DNA from: Bacillota bacterium
Lineage (GTDB): Bacteria > Bacillota > Clostridia > Oscillospirales > Acutalibacteraceae
DNA: 64,000 nt
Reading direction: 5' to 3'
Assembly: GCA_021769885.1 (NCBI GenBank)
Contig: JAETSA010000002.1
Span: forward strand, 62,001 to 126,000
The position numbers and the translations under genes were made by a program. Below, piece after piece: positions 52,165 through 60,604 of the stretch. Every line of letters starts with the position of its first letter. Within the stretch, counting starts at the first letter, position 1. A model generated the notes under the pieces. The model was not told the origin of the DNA. It worked only from the letters and a program-made list of their open reading frames with translations, and did not search any database.

Positions 52165-54461
52165 TGCCCTGCAAGTTTTTCTTCGATGTCCCCGCACAGC
52201 TCACAGGCGGTTTCATAGCTTGCAGATTCCGCAAAAATGCGCAGTTTCTTACCGGATTTCTGCGGCACGAGCAATACACGGCCGTTCTCGTTTTCCAGCA
52301 AAACGCCCTCTTTTTGCGGTACGGCGTTCGGAGAATGCAATACCTCTAATAATTCTGTCGGCGAAAATTTGATCGGCACGGTGCGCCGCCGCACAAAGAA
52401 TTGCGGCACGGACTGTAAAAGTGCGGGCAGGGATTTCCCGCTTCGCTGTAAAACGCCGAGCAAACGGATACTCAAAAACAATGCGTCGCGCACATACAGC
52501 TGTTCAAGAGCCAGCCGGCGGGCGTCACGGTCACTGTCGTCTGCGGGGGTGTGCAAATACCGAATCGCACGCCGTCCGTGCACTGCCGCCATCGCAGTCA
52601 GCGCAAACGGTGCGTCAAAGGCAACGGCTACGTCCCGCCCGCTTTCAAACTCCGCCTGACAGCAGATTGCCATCAGCTTGTCGTGCGGAATCCAGCCGCA
52701 TTCGCGGTGAAAGGCAGACACCTGCGTGCCGTCGTAATTGAGCTTCAGGGTAATCTCGTCCCCGCTCTGCGTTTCCAGGCGGTACAGGCAATCCTCCAAC
52801 AGCATATTGATTTTTTCATTCGGACAGCGGACGCTGATTTGCTGTCCTTCCAGAGATGTGCCCGCCTCGCGCACCAATTCACGCAGATACACCGCCTCTA
52901 AGCTTTCCATATCGGAAATCTCTTTTGCACCGTCGGGCGATATCCTGTAAAAATCGCCGCCGTGGAAGCGTGCTTCAATCTCCCGCTGGACACTGCGCGG
53001 CAAAGGCAGACCACCCGCGCAAAACAGCTGTAACCGCAGTCTGCCGCCGCGTTCGGAAATATAAATGCCGCTTTGCAGAGAACAAAATGCGGTGTAAAAA
53101 TACAGCTGCGGCAAAAGACATTCGCCGAAATTCCATACACTGCTCCCCTGCACCGCCATAGCCCCCGCCAAAATATGGTATGCCGCGTGTCCCGCGCACG
53201 CGCTGTCGGCGGCAATGCCGATTTTTTTGCCGATTGCACTCGACGCGATACTGCGACCCAAAAGGCTCAGGCGTACAGGGTCTAATTCCACGCCGGAAAG
53301 CCCGCAGATGCCGTTATCCGAAAACAGCTCGGTACGCGATACGCCGTATTTCAGATTCCCTGAAACGTGTGTACCGTTCGCAATATATTTTTTCGGCCAA
53401 ATGCACGCCTGCGGTCCGACACAGGCGTGGCTTCCGATGACGCAATCCGCGCCGACGGCGCTTTCCTCGAACACCTGTGCGCCGTATTTTAAAACGGTAT
53501 TTTCACAAATGACCGCCTGATTTACGACCGCTTTATCGTATACCGCCGTATTTTGCAGTAATACGCTTTCACAAATTTTTGCACCCTTTCCGATGTAACT
53601 GCCATCGCCTATCACGGTGTTCGGACCGATGACCGCCCCCGTGCCGATGACCACATCCTTGCCGATACACACAGGCGGCACGAGCTGATACTCCCCCTCA
53701 GGGAGGGTTTCCTCCGCATACACACCGCTTGCAACGGCACGGCGCGGAAGACGCACCTTGCCCGCAAGCATATCCGCTTGACAGGTGCGGTAGGCGGTTA
53801 AATCCCCGATGTCGCACCAATACCCTTCGGCAAGGCAACCGAAAATCGGCAGTTTTTTTCGAAGCAGCATCGGAAACAAATCCTTGGAAAAATCAAAGCT
53901 TTGTTTTTCGGGAATATACTCTAAAATTTCGGGTTCCAGTACATAAATCCCCGTATTGGCACAGCTTGTGGAAACACCGTTCCAATCGGGTTTTTCGCAA
54001 AAGCCAATGACTGCGCCGCTTGCATCCGTATGCACAAGCCCATATTCGCGCGGGTCCTGCACCTCGGTTGTGACAATGGTCACTGCCGCGCCTTTTTCAC
54101 GGTGATATGTGAGAATTTTCGTAAAATCAAAATCACAAAACCCGTCCCCGCTGACAATCAAAATCGGCTCTTTTTCGTCCCCGAGTGCCGCCTTTACGCT
54201 GCCTGCCGTACCGAGCGGCTGTGCTTCCTCCACACAGCGCAAGTGCATATCCTGCTTCGGATACGCATCTATATACTCTGCAATCACCTCGGGCATATAG
54301 GCGGTCGTCAAGGTGACATCCGTTGCGCCGTGCGCGCGCAGCAGCTCCAAAATGTACGAGAGAACAGGTCTTCCCAAAAGCTTTGCCATCGGTTTCGGTA
54401 CAGTACAGGTCAACGGACGTAAGCGTGTGCCGAAGCCACCCGCTAAAATAACGGCTTTCAT
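52161..54461 (-). CDS. NDP-sugar pyrophosphorylase fused to degenerate phosphomannomutase
   Basis: 766 residues. The N-terminal nucleotidyltransferase has GGFGTRLRPLT (8-18), PKPM, VSGDGFCD and FCEKPDW. Left-handed beta-helix repeats (about 255-385, such as IGTGAVIGPNTVIGDGSYIG) follow. The last ~370 residues align in outline with phosphomannomutases (NGICGLSGVELDP start), but the phosphoserine loop reads AADSACAGHAA and the DGDxDR metal loop reads NYDGTQV. The mutase half is therefore probably inactive. The active half should make GDP-mannose or a similar NDP-sugar for wall polymers. GGGGG sits nine bases before the ATG at 54461. Confidence 0.85.
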   Translation of the reverse strand: MKAVILAGGFGTRLRPLTCTVPKPMAKLLGRPVLSYILELLRAHGATDVTLTTAYMPEVIAEYIDAYPKQDMHLRCVEEAQPLGTAGSVKAALGDEKEPILIVSGDGFCDFDFTKILTYHREKGAAVTIVTTEVQDPREYGLVHTDASGAVIGFCEKPDWNGVSTSCANTGIYVLEPEILEYIPEKQSFDFSKDLFPMLLRKKLPIFGCLAEGYWCDIGDLTAYRTCQADMLAGKVRLPRRAVASGVYAEETLPEGEYQLVPPVCIGKDVVIGTGAVIGPNTVIGDGSYIGKGAKICESVLLQNTAVYDKAVVNQAVICENTVLKYGAQVFEESAVGADCVIGSHACVGPQACIWPKKYIANGTHVSGNLKYGVSRTELFSDNGICGLSGVELDPVRLSLLGRSIASSAIGKKIGIAADSACAGHAAYHILAGAMAVQGSSVWNFGECLLPQLYFYTAFCSLQSGIYISERGGRLRLQLFCAGGLPLPRSVQREIEARFHGGDFYRISPDGAKEISDMESLEAVYLRELVREAGTSLEGQQISVRCPNEKINMLLEDCLYRLETQSGDEITLKLNYDGTQVSAFHRECGWIPHDKLMAICCQAEFESGRDVAVAFDAPFALTAMAAVHGRRAIRYLHTPADDSDRDARRLALEQLYVRDALFLSIRLLGVLQRSGKSLPALLQSVPQFFVRRRTVPIKFSPTELLEVLHSPNAVPQKEGVLLENENGRVLLVPQKSGKKLRIFAESASYETACELCGDIEEKLAGH

Positions 54462-54491
54462 AAAAAAAATCCCCCTAACAAGTAAATATCG

Positions 54492-54508
54492 GCAATAGTA
54501 TTGCCGAC
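54492..54508. promoter_or_regulatory. Perfect palindrome upstream of the pyrophosphorylase gene
   Basis: CGGCAATA-G-TATTGCCG, a 17-base perfect inverted repeat 31 bases before the ATG at 54461. It is placed where a repressor operator or start-site-proximal hairpin would lie. A clear -35/-10 pair could not be fixed around it. Confidence 0.5.
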
Positions 54509-54577
54509 AAAAGGGAGATTTAAACGGAAAAAGCCGCAGGAACTGTATAACACCGCCAAAATCTGCCAATAAGAGAA

Positions 54578-54606
54578 TTAACAATTTTTTCCGAGTGTCT
54601 TAGAAT
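54578..54606 (+). promoter_or_regulatory. Sigma-A promoter for the lipoprotein gene
   Basis: TTAACA (54578-54583), 17 bases, TAGAAT (54601-54606). Confidence 0.65.
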
Positions 54607-54630
54607 AAACAAACAAGGGAGAAATACTGT

Positions 54631-55086
54631 ATGCGTACAAAGCTTTTACTTTTGATTTGCATTTTTGCCGCTCTGCTTTGCCTTTCGGCGTGCGGACAGC
54701 GGCGTACATTTGAAAAGATTGAGGAAACAACAGGCAATTCGGAACCCTCCACCGCCGCTGTCGCCGCCCTGCCTGTAACAACAGAGCCGGAAACGGAAAC
54801 AACGGCACCGACGACGGAGCCTGCCGCCCCTGCACGCAGAACGCCGTCGCAGACACGCCGTCCGCAGAGCAGCCAAGGCGGCACACAAAATGCGGACGCG
54901 CCCGAAAACGGCGATACGGAGGACAGCGGAAATCAACCGAACGGCGGGGACGTGCAAAATCCGCCGCAGGATGCAGAAAATCCCGAGGGCGGGAATCCGG
55001 AATCCCCTGAAAATCCCAGTGAAAACGAACCGAATCCCGCACCATCCGAGCCGGATTCTCCTACCGACGCACCGTCGGCAGAATGA
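54631..55086 (+). CDS. Low-complexity lipoprotein
   Basis: 151 residues. The signal peptide with lipobox LSAC (cysteine at 21) predicts diacylglyceryl attachment. The mature part has no folded domain: Thr/Glu/Pro-rich (about 45-70), then Asn/Pro/Glu/Gly/Asp-rich to the end. It resembles a wall-spanning spacer without a head. AAGGGAG precedes the ATG. It shares a bidirectional terminator with the convergent ABC permease gene. Confidence 0.75.
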   Translation: MRTKLLLLICIFAALLCLSACGQRRTFEKIEETTGNSEPSTAAVAALPVTTEPETETTAPTTEPAAPARRTPSQTRRPQSSQGGTQNADAPENGDTEDSGNQPNGGDVQNPPQDAENPEGGNPESPENPSENEPNPAPSEPDSPTDAPSAE

Positions 55087-55092
55087 TATACA

Positions 55093-55122
55093 AAAAGCAG
55101 AGCCGCGACGCTCTGCTTTTCT
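55093..55122. terminator. Bidirectional terminator between lipoprotein and ABC permease genes
   Basis: AAAAGCAGAG pairs with CTCTGCTTTT across eight bases, with T-rich flank. Confidence 0.9.
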
Positions 55123-55137
55123 TTATATATGCGGACT

Positions 55138-55785
55138 TTACACATCCAACTGTGCAAATCGCCGTTCGGCGATTTTGTCTGCGGCAAAGGTCAAACCGAC
55201 ATAAAAAATCGCACCGAACAACAGCACAAAACACTTTTCGGGGAAAAACTGCGGGTCGGGTGTATCCAGCTTTTCTTTAAAAATCGGCAAAATAAAGCAA
55301 AGAGACTCTAAAATCAAAATTCCGAGAAATAGTATAGCCGCCGCCACCGCAAAGGATTTACCGACCTTTGCGGGATTTCTATAATACAGCGGGAAAAAGG
55401 TTACGTTGAACACGCCGAGCAACAGTAAAGAAAATCCGAACAGTGCGAGATTCGCATCCATTCCCGCGGCGTTTTGCGCGCCGAGCAGACGGATGCGCAA
55501 AAGTGAAAATAAAGCCGCCAAAATCAACTGTGCCGATTCAAAAACGACGGCAAACAGGATTCTCGCGCGTACCGCATCACATTTTTGAATCGGCTGTAAT
55601 ACGGTATAAAAAACATCGCCGTTTTCGCGTCCGCCGAGGCACGCAAAGAAAATGCCGAGCGTGCAGTAAAAAAATGTGACATATAAGGGATAATTCGGAA
55701 TCAACAGCATCGCGGACAGCAACAAAAACAGAACCGTTGTCGGGTGCGTCACCAATCGAAATTCTTTATATAACAAGGCTTTCAT
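55138..55785 (-). CDS. ABC-2-type transporter permease
   Basis: 215 residues, six predicted membrane helices, no ATPase motif. The N-terminus KALLYKEFRLVTHPT is typical of ABC-2 permeases of the YtrC/bacitracin-export-like type. It forms the membrane part of a transporter with the ATPase encoded directly upstream, whose stop overlaps its start by four bases. Substrate unknown. Confidence 0.82.
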   Translation of the reverse strand: MKALLYKEFRLVTHPTTVLFLLLSAMLLIPNYPLYVTFFYCTLGIFFACLGGRENGDVFYTVLQPIQKCDAVRARILFAVVFESAQLILAALFSLLRIRLLGAQNAAGMDANLALFGFSLLLLGVFNVTFFPLYYRNPAKVGKSFAVAAAILFLGILILESLCFILPIFKEKLDTPDPQFFPEKCFVLLFGAIFYVGLTFAADKIAERRFAQLDV

Positions 55786-56627
55786 ATGCTCGCCTGCCTT
55801 TCTAAATGCACCATAATCTGTTCTAAATCCGCAGGCGCAGCGGGAAGTGCCAAGGACTCTGCAACTGCGGTACGGACGAGTGCCGTACAGCCGCGCTTGT
55901 CTTCGGAAAGACCGATGAGGCGGTCTTTATAAGCTTCCGCTTTCTCGGCAGAATCAAAGGATACCGCACGGTAGCTTTCTAAGAAAGACTGCATCGGCGC
56001 TTCGGCGAGGATTCGACCGTTGCTGATATAGACAATATCGTCCGCACATTTCTCCAAATCCAAGATAATATGTGTGGAGAAAAGAATGCTGACGCCCTCT
56101 TTTTGCAGTTTCAGAAATTCATCTAACAATTCCGCACGGGAAACAGGGTCAAGTCCGCTGGTCGGTTCATCCAAAATCAGCAATTCTGCGTGATGGGACA
56201 GCGCAAGTGCAAGCGAAAATTTCACCTTCATCCCCTCAGACAGCATATCGGGTGTTTTTTCGGGGTCTAAAGAAAAGCGCTGTAAATACCTTTTGAATGC
56301 TGTTTCGTCCCAATTCGGATAAAATCGGCGCGTCACATCCGCCAAAACGCGCAGTTTCTTTTTCGGGTAAAACCGCACGCCGCCTGATACAAAGCCGATT
56401 TTTTGCTTGATTGCCTGCTCGTGCGCGGAGAAATCCTGCCCGAAAAAGCGAACCGAACCGCTGTTGGGCGTGACAAAATGCAACAGGCTTTTGAGCACCG
56501 TGGTCTTACCCGCGCCGTTTCTGCCGATAAAACCGGCGATGCGCCCCTCGGCCACGCGAAAGGTGACGTTTTGCAGGGCAAAATTTTCGTAACGCTTGCA
56601 AAGATTTTCAATTTCCAATACAGCCAT
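55782..56627 (-). CDS. ABC transporter ATP-binding protein (YtrB-like)
   Basis: 281 residues. Walker A GRNGAGKTTVLK (37-48), Q-loop GFVSGGVRFYPKK, signature LSEGMKVKFSLALAL, Walker B LLILDEPTSGLDP and the switch histidine in STHII. A C-terminal ~70-residue extension follows the ATPase core. It powers the permease encoded next to it. The trio AbrB-ATPase-permease recurs in Clostridia and resembles GntR-led ytr operons that respond to wall antibiotics. Confidence 0.92.
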   Translation of the reverse strand: MAVLEIENLCKRYENFALQNVTFRVAEGRIAGFIGRNGAGKTTVLKSLLHFVTPNSGSVRFFGQDFSAHEQAIKQKIGFVSGGVRFYPKKKLRVLADVTRRFYPNWDETAFKRYLQRFSLDPEKTPDMLSEGMKVKFSLALALSHHAELLILDEPTSGLDPVSRAELLDEFLKLQKEGVSILFSTHIILDLEKCADDIVYISNGRILAEAPMQSFLESYRAVSFDSAEKAEAYKDRLIGLSEDKRGCTALVRTAVAESLALPAAPADLEQIMVHLERQASI

Positions 56628-56632
56628 CTGCG

Positions 56633-56866
56633 TTACAGCTCCTCTTCCGCTTCGGGCAATTCTCCGTCAAAAATGCGGGAGGCAAGCGCCGAGAACATCT
56701 CCTGCGGCGGAATGGCAAGCCCGCGTTTGCAGTCCCCGAGTAATAACAAGGTGTCGCCCGGCTGAATCCCGAACATCTCACGTGCCGCTTTCGGAATGAC
56801 AATTTGCCCCTTTTCCCCAACGGTCACACTCCAAGCCCCTTTGCCTTTCGGTATCTTCTTTGGCAT
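56633..56866 (-). CDS. AbrB/SpoVT-family DNA-binding regulator
   Basis: 77 residues. The swapped-hairpin AbrB domain is seen in WSVTVGEKGQIVIPKAAREMFGIQPGDTLLLLGD, quoted here in parts as VGEKGQIVIPKAAREMF and IQPGDTLLLLG. It is five bases upstream of the ABC ATPase gene and is the natural regulator of that transporter. Its own leader has four GTAT direct repeats nine bases apart that could be its operator. A toxin-antitoxin role is unlikely because no toxin partner follows. Confidence 0.88.
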   Translation of the reverse strand: MPKKIPKGKGAWSVTVGEKGQIVIPKAAREMFGIQPGDTLLLLGDCKRGLAIPPQEMFSALASRIFDGELPEAEEEL

Positions 56867-56891
56867 ATTTCTCGCTCCGTTTCGTTAAAAA

Positions 56892-56922
56892 GTATGAAAA
56901 GTATGATTTGTATAACTTGTAT
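56892..56922 (-). promoter_or_regulatory. Four GTAT direct repeats with 9-base period
   Basis: GTAT occurs at 56892, 56901, 56910 and 56919, exactly nine bases apart, between the transcription start and the AbrB-like start codon. A fifth GTAT at 56930 overlaps the -10 element. This looks like a binding array for a repressor or an RNA-binding protein. Confidence 0.5.
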
Positions 56923-56926
56923 TCTT

Positions 56927-56955
56927 ATTGTATATCGAATTTACCGCTTTGTCAA
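56927..56955 (-). promoter_or_regulatory. Consensus sigma-A promoter for the AbrB-ABC operon
   Basis: TTGACA (56955-56950), 17 bases, TACAAT (56932-56927) on the minus strand. Confidence 0.92.
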
Positions 56956-57000
56956 TAGGCAAACTTCTAAGAAAATCTTAAGAAACAGCCGAAAGGAAGT

Positions 57001-57381
57001 CGGGAGATATGCACGAACACATTTTGCCGCAGCACGAAAAGCACCGCCGTGCAGAAAATCCAAAGCTATCTTACGTATCCGCTTTTTGTCAAGCCCGTGC
57101 GCGCGGGGTCTTCATTCGGCATTTCCAAAATCACCGATGCAAATGCTTTAGACCGCGCAATTGAGCTCGCATTCTGCTATGATGCGGAAGTCACCGTGGA
57201 AGAAGCGATAGACGGCTTTGAAGTCGGCTGTGCAGTGCTCGGCAACGAAACGCTGACGGTCGGGCGTGTGGATGAAATTGAGCTTTCCGACGGATTCTTT
57301 GACTACACGGAAAAATATACCGTGTGTGGAAAAAAGCAGAATGGAAAAAGTGTAACAACAAAAAAGAAAGAAGCTGTCTAA
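57001..57381 (+). pseudogene. Fragment of a VanG-type D-alanine--D-serine/D-Ala ligase
   Basis: The frame reads STAVQKIQSYL, then PLFVKPVRAGSSFGISKI, VEEAIDGFEVGCAVLG and VGRVDEIELSDGFFDYTEKY. These are the ATP-grasp core of VanG-like ligases, matching almost word for word what I know of that family. The N-terminal third is missing (stops lie just upstream) and after TEKYT the frame continues into unrelated VCGKKQNGKSVTTKKKEAV. About 95 of ~350 residues remain and the C-terminal catalytic part is lost. The only start is a GTG at 57049. It borders the AAA/SEC-C island. Confidence 0.8.
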
Positions 57382-57401
57382 AACAACTTCTTCAACTGAC
57401 T

Positions 57402-57433
57402 AAAGCGGTACGGGATTTCCTGTACCGCTTTTC
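57402..57433 (+). terminator. Intrinsic terminator after vanG fragment
   Basis: AAAGCGGTAC pairs with GTACCGCTTT around GGGATTTCCT, followed by T. Confidence 0.85.
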
Positions 57434-57480
57434 GCATAAATACAATATATAATGAAGCAAAAAAAGCATTAAATCAATAA

Positions 57481-57507
57481 AGTTTTTACGAAATACAAGT
57501 AAAAACT
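57481..57507. promoter_or_regulatory. Inverted repeat upstream of the DUF4143 ATPase promoter
   Basis: AGTTTTTAC (57481-57489) and GTAAAAACT (57499-57507) are perfect 9-bp arms with a nine-base gap, ending two bases before the -35 hexamer. Candidate operator. Confidence 0.5.
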
Positions 57508-57508
57508 A

Positions 57509-57537
57509 TTGATATTTCGGAGGTTTTTAGATATAAT
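57509..57537 (+). promoter_or_regulatory. Sigma-A promoter for DUF4143 ATPase
   Basis: TTGATA (57509-57514), 17 bases, TATAAT (57532-57537), with AAAGGAGGAG close behind. Confidence 0.85.
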
Positions 57538-57558
57538 AGTAGCAAAGGAGGAGATGTT

Positions 57559-58758
57559 ATGATCGTTAGACCCCATTATTTAGATTTACTGAAAACTTAC
57601 CGTGATGTACCGTTGGTGAAAATCCTTGCCGGTATTCGCCGTTGCGGGAAATCTACAATTTTAGAAATGCTTAAGGACGATTTGATAAAAAGCGGCGTTC
57701 CCGCCGACCACATTATCAGTATGCGTTATACCTCGGAAGATTTTGACGACGGTATGACCGACAAGGATATGTATAACGGTATCAAGGAGAAAATGACAGA
57801 CGGTGAGCGTTATTATCTTCTGCTTGATGAAGTGCAGGAAATTACAGACTGGGAAAAAGCCGTCAACAGTCTGCTTGAAAACGCCAACACAGACATCTAT
57901 GTAACAGGCTCCAATTCTAAGCTGATGTCAAGTGAAATATCCACCTATCTGACGGGACGGTATATCTCAATCCCCGTGTTTACGCTGTCTTTTTCCGAGT
58001 ATATGGATTTCAAAAAGGCAAGCGGACGCACGCCGAAAGAACTGCTTACCGAATATATCCGCATGGGCGGCTTCCCTATCGTTGCGCTGAGCAATTTTGA
58101 CGAGGGCGCGGCATATCAGATTGTCGAGGGCATTTACAATTCCGTTATCACCAGTGATATAACGAAACGGCACAGCATCACGAACTTTGACCTGTTCAAC
58201 CGTGTTGTGAAGTATATCGTTGAGAATGTCGGCAAGACCTTTTCCGCTAACGCTATCGTGAAGTTTTTGAAAAGCGAGGGGCGTTCTCTCTCGGTGGAAT
58301 CGGTATATAACTATTTGGAATGGCTGGAAAAAGCCTTTGTAATCTACCGCTGTCAGAGATACGACCTGCAAGGAAAATCCGTACTGAAAACGCAGGAGAA
58401 ATTCTATCTTGCGGACGCTTCTCTGAAATACTGTATGATGGGCTTTAATCCAAAATCTGTTGCTGCAATGCTTGAAAACATTGTGTACTTTGAGCTTCGC
58501 AGAAAAGGCTATGAGGTCTATATCGGCAAGAACGAAACAAAAGAGATTGACTTTGTGGCGGTACGGCGCGACGAGCGTATCTATGTGCAGGTGTGCCGCA
58601 ATCTGCCGGAAGAATCCGACCGAGAGGTTGTAAATCTCCTTGAAATCAAAGACCACTACCCCAAGTATGTCGTAACGCTTGACGAGCTTGCCGCAGGCAA
58701 TATCAACGGCGTAAAGGTTGTGCATTTAGCGGATTTTTTGTTGGCTGAGGATTATTAA
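57559..58758 (+). CDS. AAA_14/DUF4143 ATPase
   Basis: 399 residues. P-loop GIRRCGKST (25-33), Walker B YYLLLDEVQEI (D90, E91), TGSNSKLMSSE as sensor 1, and FSEYMDFKK. A C-terminal DUF4143 domain (about 200-360) carries a restriction-endonuclease-like core (E..RRKGYEVYIGKN...EIDFVAV, with the E-x-D and QVC pattern). Such proteins are abundant in anaerobes and often lie in variable regions; their role is not established. It has a strong promoter and ribosome site and is followed at 34 bases by the HEPN-like/SEC-C gene. Confidence 0.85.
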   Translation: MIVRPHYLDLLKTYRDVPLVKILAGIRRCGKSTILEMLKDDLIKSGVPADHIISMRYTSEDFDDGMTDKDMYNGIKEKMTDGERYYLLLDEVQEITDWEKAVNSLLENANTDIYVTGSNSKLMSSEISTYLTGRYISIPVFTLSFSEYMDFKKASGRTPKELLTEYIRMGGFPIVALSNFDEGAAYQIVEGIYNSVITSDITKRHSITNFDLFNRVVKYIVENVGKTFSANAIVKFLKSEGRSLSVESVYNYLEWLEKAFVIYRCQRYDLQGKSVLKTQEKFYLADASLKYCMMGFNPKSVAAMLENIVYFELRRKGYEVYIGKNETKEIDFVAVRRDERIYVQVCRNLPEESDREVVNLLEIKDHYPKYVVTLDELAAGNINGVKVVHLADFLLAEDY

Positions 58759-58792
58759 ATTATAGGTATGAGCAAACAAGGAGGCGATATTT

Positions 58793-60460
58793 ATGAATTA
58801 TTTGTTGGCAGCTAAAATGCGTTACTATCATAACGATAACTCGGAAACAATTTTATCGAAAGTTTGTGATTCAATTTCTCGAAATTTGAGTGGGTGTAAG
58901 CATGAGTTACTTTGTATATTTGACGATATAATAAATATCGAACCCTGTTGCTACTGGAACAGAAATGTATTTGAACAGACTGACAAGGAATTGCAAAATC
59001 TGATAGTACAAAACCCTAATATTTTTATTGATGATGAAATATTTGAGTTGTTTTTAGCCGGTTATAATGCTTATATGCAAGTGACAAATGTAATAAACGA
59101 TTTATCGGGTCTTAATGATAGTCCCGCAATGAAAAATAGGCAGTATCGTATTCCCACCTATGTATCAATAGTCGAAGGCTGTCTTACGAATCTATATCGT
59201 TTTATTGCACTAATCCTTAATCAAACAACGGATAAAAACTATGCGGCAACATATAAATTGAATCCATTATGCGAAATCCTTAATAAAAATAGTTTTAACA
59301 AACTCACTGATGCAGTTAATATAAACATACGCAATGCGATCAACCACGGAGGCATTGTTTTTAAGGAAGATGGTCAAAAGATAGATTTTCATTATACAGA
59401 AAATAGGAGAAGTGTGTCGAGTACACTTACAACATACGAGTTTGATCGGCTAATAAATGATGCTTATGATACTGCAAGTGCCATCGTGTTAGGCATTACA
59501 ACTTTCTTAAATTCCAATTGGTCTATTGTAACAGTTAATACAACAGATAAAACATTCGCCGCATTTAGTTTACTTGGTATGGAATTAAGCGTTCCGTCAA
59601 TCCGCTGTCGCTATATTAGCGAATCAGCGTGCAGTGATCAGCTTAATGCAGAGTTTTGGATTGCAAATACCGATAGAGAATATCTGATCCAAACCGCTGT
59701 TGTTCTGTCTATGATGATATATTCACGCTATGGAGATTATAAAAAATATTATATATCGTTTAGTAGTGAACGGCTTATGACAAGTTGGGTACGCTTTACT
59801 AATCAGCAGATATTTGATATGTTGAATAAACATCGAGAATTATCAGAGGTTTTGAGTGAAGCGATTGGAAATAAGGAAGTCATGATATTCACTCCCTCTA
59901 CTGAACCTATAAATTTGCAGGAAATTAAATACTTTCGCTTTCCGAACTACCAATGTGATTCTTACAAGATAAGCCAAATTGAAGATGCAAGTATGCCAGA
60001 TAGAAAACGGCTAAAATGCCGTTTATATATCGGTGATGTTGACGAAAGAGAAAAGATTATTGAAATTCTTAGGGAAAGCATTGACTGGTTAAAAACGGTG
60101 AAAAATGTTGATTCACCAACCATCCATCATAAAAATGGAGACATGGAAGCAGATGCGCTCTATATAACTGTATATCGATATGATGCCAGAAAAAACAAAG
60201 AACTATATCCCAATAATTCTAATTTCGTATGTTTTGCAGACTACAATCAAAATGGTTCAACAACCTTGTTAAACGGAGGTCTACCCGCTAACATATGGTC
60301 TCAATTTCATCATGAAAAAATCGGGAACATAGATATTGCATGGCGAGAAGGCAAGTATTTAACACGCCATGTACAAAAGATAGGTGCTAATTCATTATGT
60401 CCCTGTGGAAGTGGAAAAAAATTCAAGAAATGTTGCCGAGGAAAAGGAATATTTGATTAA
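58793..60460 (+). CDS. HEPN-like protein with C-terminal SEC-C zinc motif
   Basis: 555 residues, no whole-length family recognised. Visible: a helical N-terminal half with [12 protein letters not shown] (R180-x4-H185), the R-x4-6-H pattern of HEPN RNases/nucleotide-binding domains. A long middle region of mixed structure follows, and the end is a classical SEC-C motif [13 protein letters not shown] (C536, C538, C547, C548). AT content and codon use (many ATA, AAT, TTA) differ sharply from its neighbours, pointing to recent transfer. The gene follows the DUF4143 ATPase on the same strand and sits in an island beside a tRNA. A defence or stress role is inference from architecture and context only. 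Confidence 0.7.
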   Translation: MNYLLAAKMRYYHNDNSETILSKVCDSISRNLSGCKHELLCIFDDIINIEPCCYWNRNVFEQTDKELQNLIVQNPNIFIDDEIFELFLAGYNAYMQVTNVINDLSGLNDSPAMKNRQYRIPTYVSIVEGCLTNLYRFIALILNQTTDKNYAATYKLNPLCEILNKNSFNKLTDAVNINIRNAINHGGIVFKEDGQKIDFHYTENRRSVSSTLTTYEFDRLINDAYDTASAIVLGITTFLNSNWSIVTVNTTDKTFAAFSLLGMELSVPSIRCRYISESACSDQLNAEFWIANTDREYLIQTAVVLSMMIYSRYGDYKKYYISFSSERLMTSWVRFTNQQIFDMLNKHRELSEVLSEAIGNKEVMIFTPSTEPINLQEIKYFRFPNYQCDSYKISQIEDASMPDRKRLKCRLYIGDVDEREKIIEILRESIDWLKTVKNVDSPTIHHKNGDMEADALYITVYRYDARKNKELYPNNSNFVCFADYNQNGSTTLLNGGLPANIWSQFHHEKIGNIDIAWREGKYLTRHVQKIGANSLCPCGSGKKFKKCCRGKGIFD

Positions 60461-60472
60461 AGCTTAATACAT

Positions 60473-60510
60473 AGCCGAGAGGTTTTCGATTGAAAGCCCC
60501 TCGGCTTTTT
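60473..60510 (+). terminator. Intrinsic terminator after SEC-C gene
   Basis: AGCCGAGAGG pairs with CCCCTCGGCT (one mismatch), followed by TTTTT. Confidence 0.85.
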
Positions 60511-60604
60511 CTATTGCGTAAGCAACAAGGTTCCCGGCACCTGTTCAAAATCTTTGATTTTGCCAACGGGTGGGGTTCTTGTTTTAGAACGGAGGTGAAA
60601 AAGT

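Noticed and set aside
56633-56866. MazE-like antitoxin
   Set aside because: AbrB-like fold would allow it, but the next genes are an ABC transporter, not a MazF toxin.
57001-57100. Second copy of the tRNA-Leu 3' end as an attachment-site repeat for the island
   Set aside because: I scanned by eye for the T-arm and CCA sequence and found none; a computed search of the flanks would be decisive.
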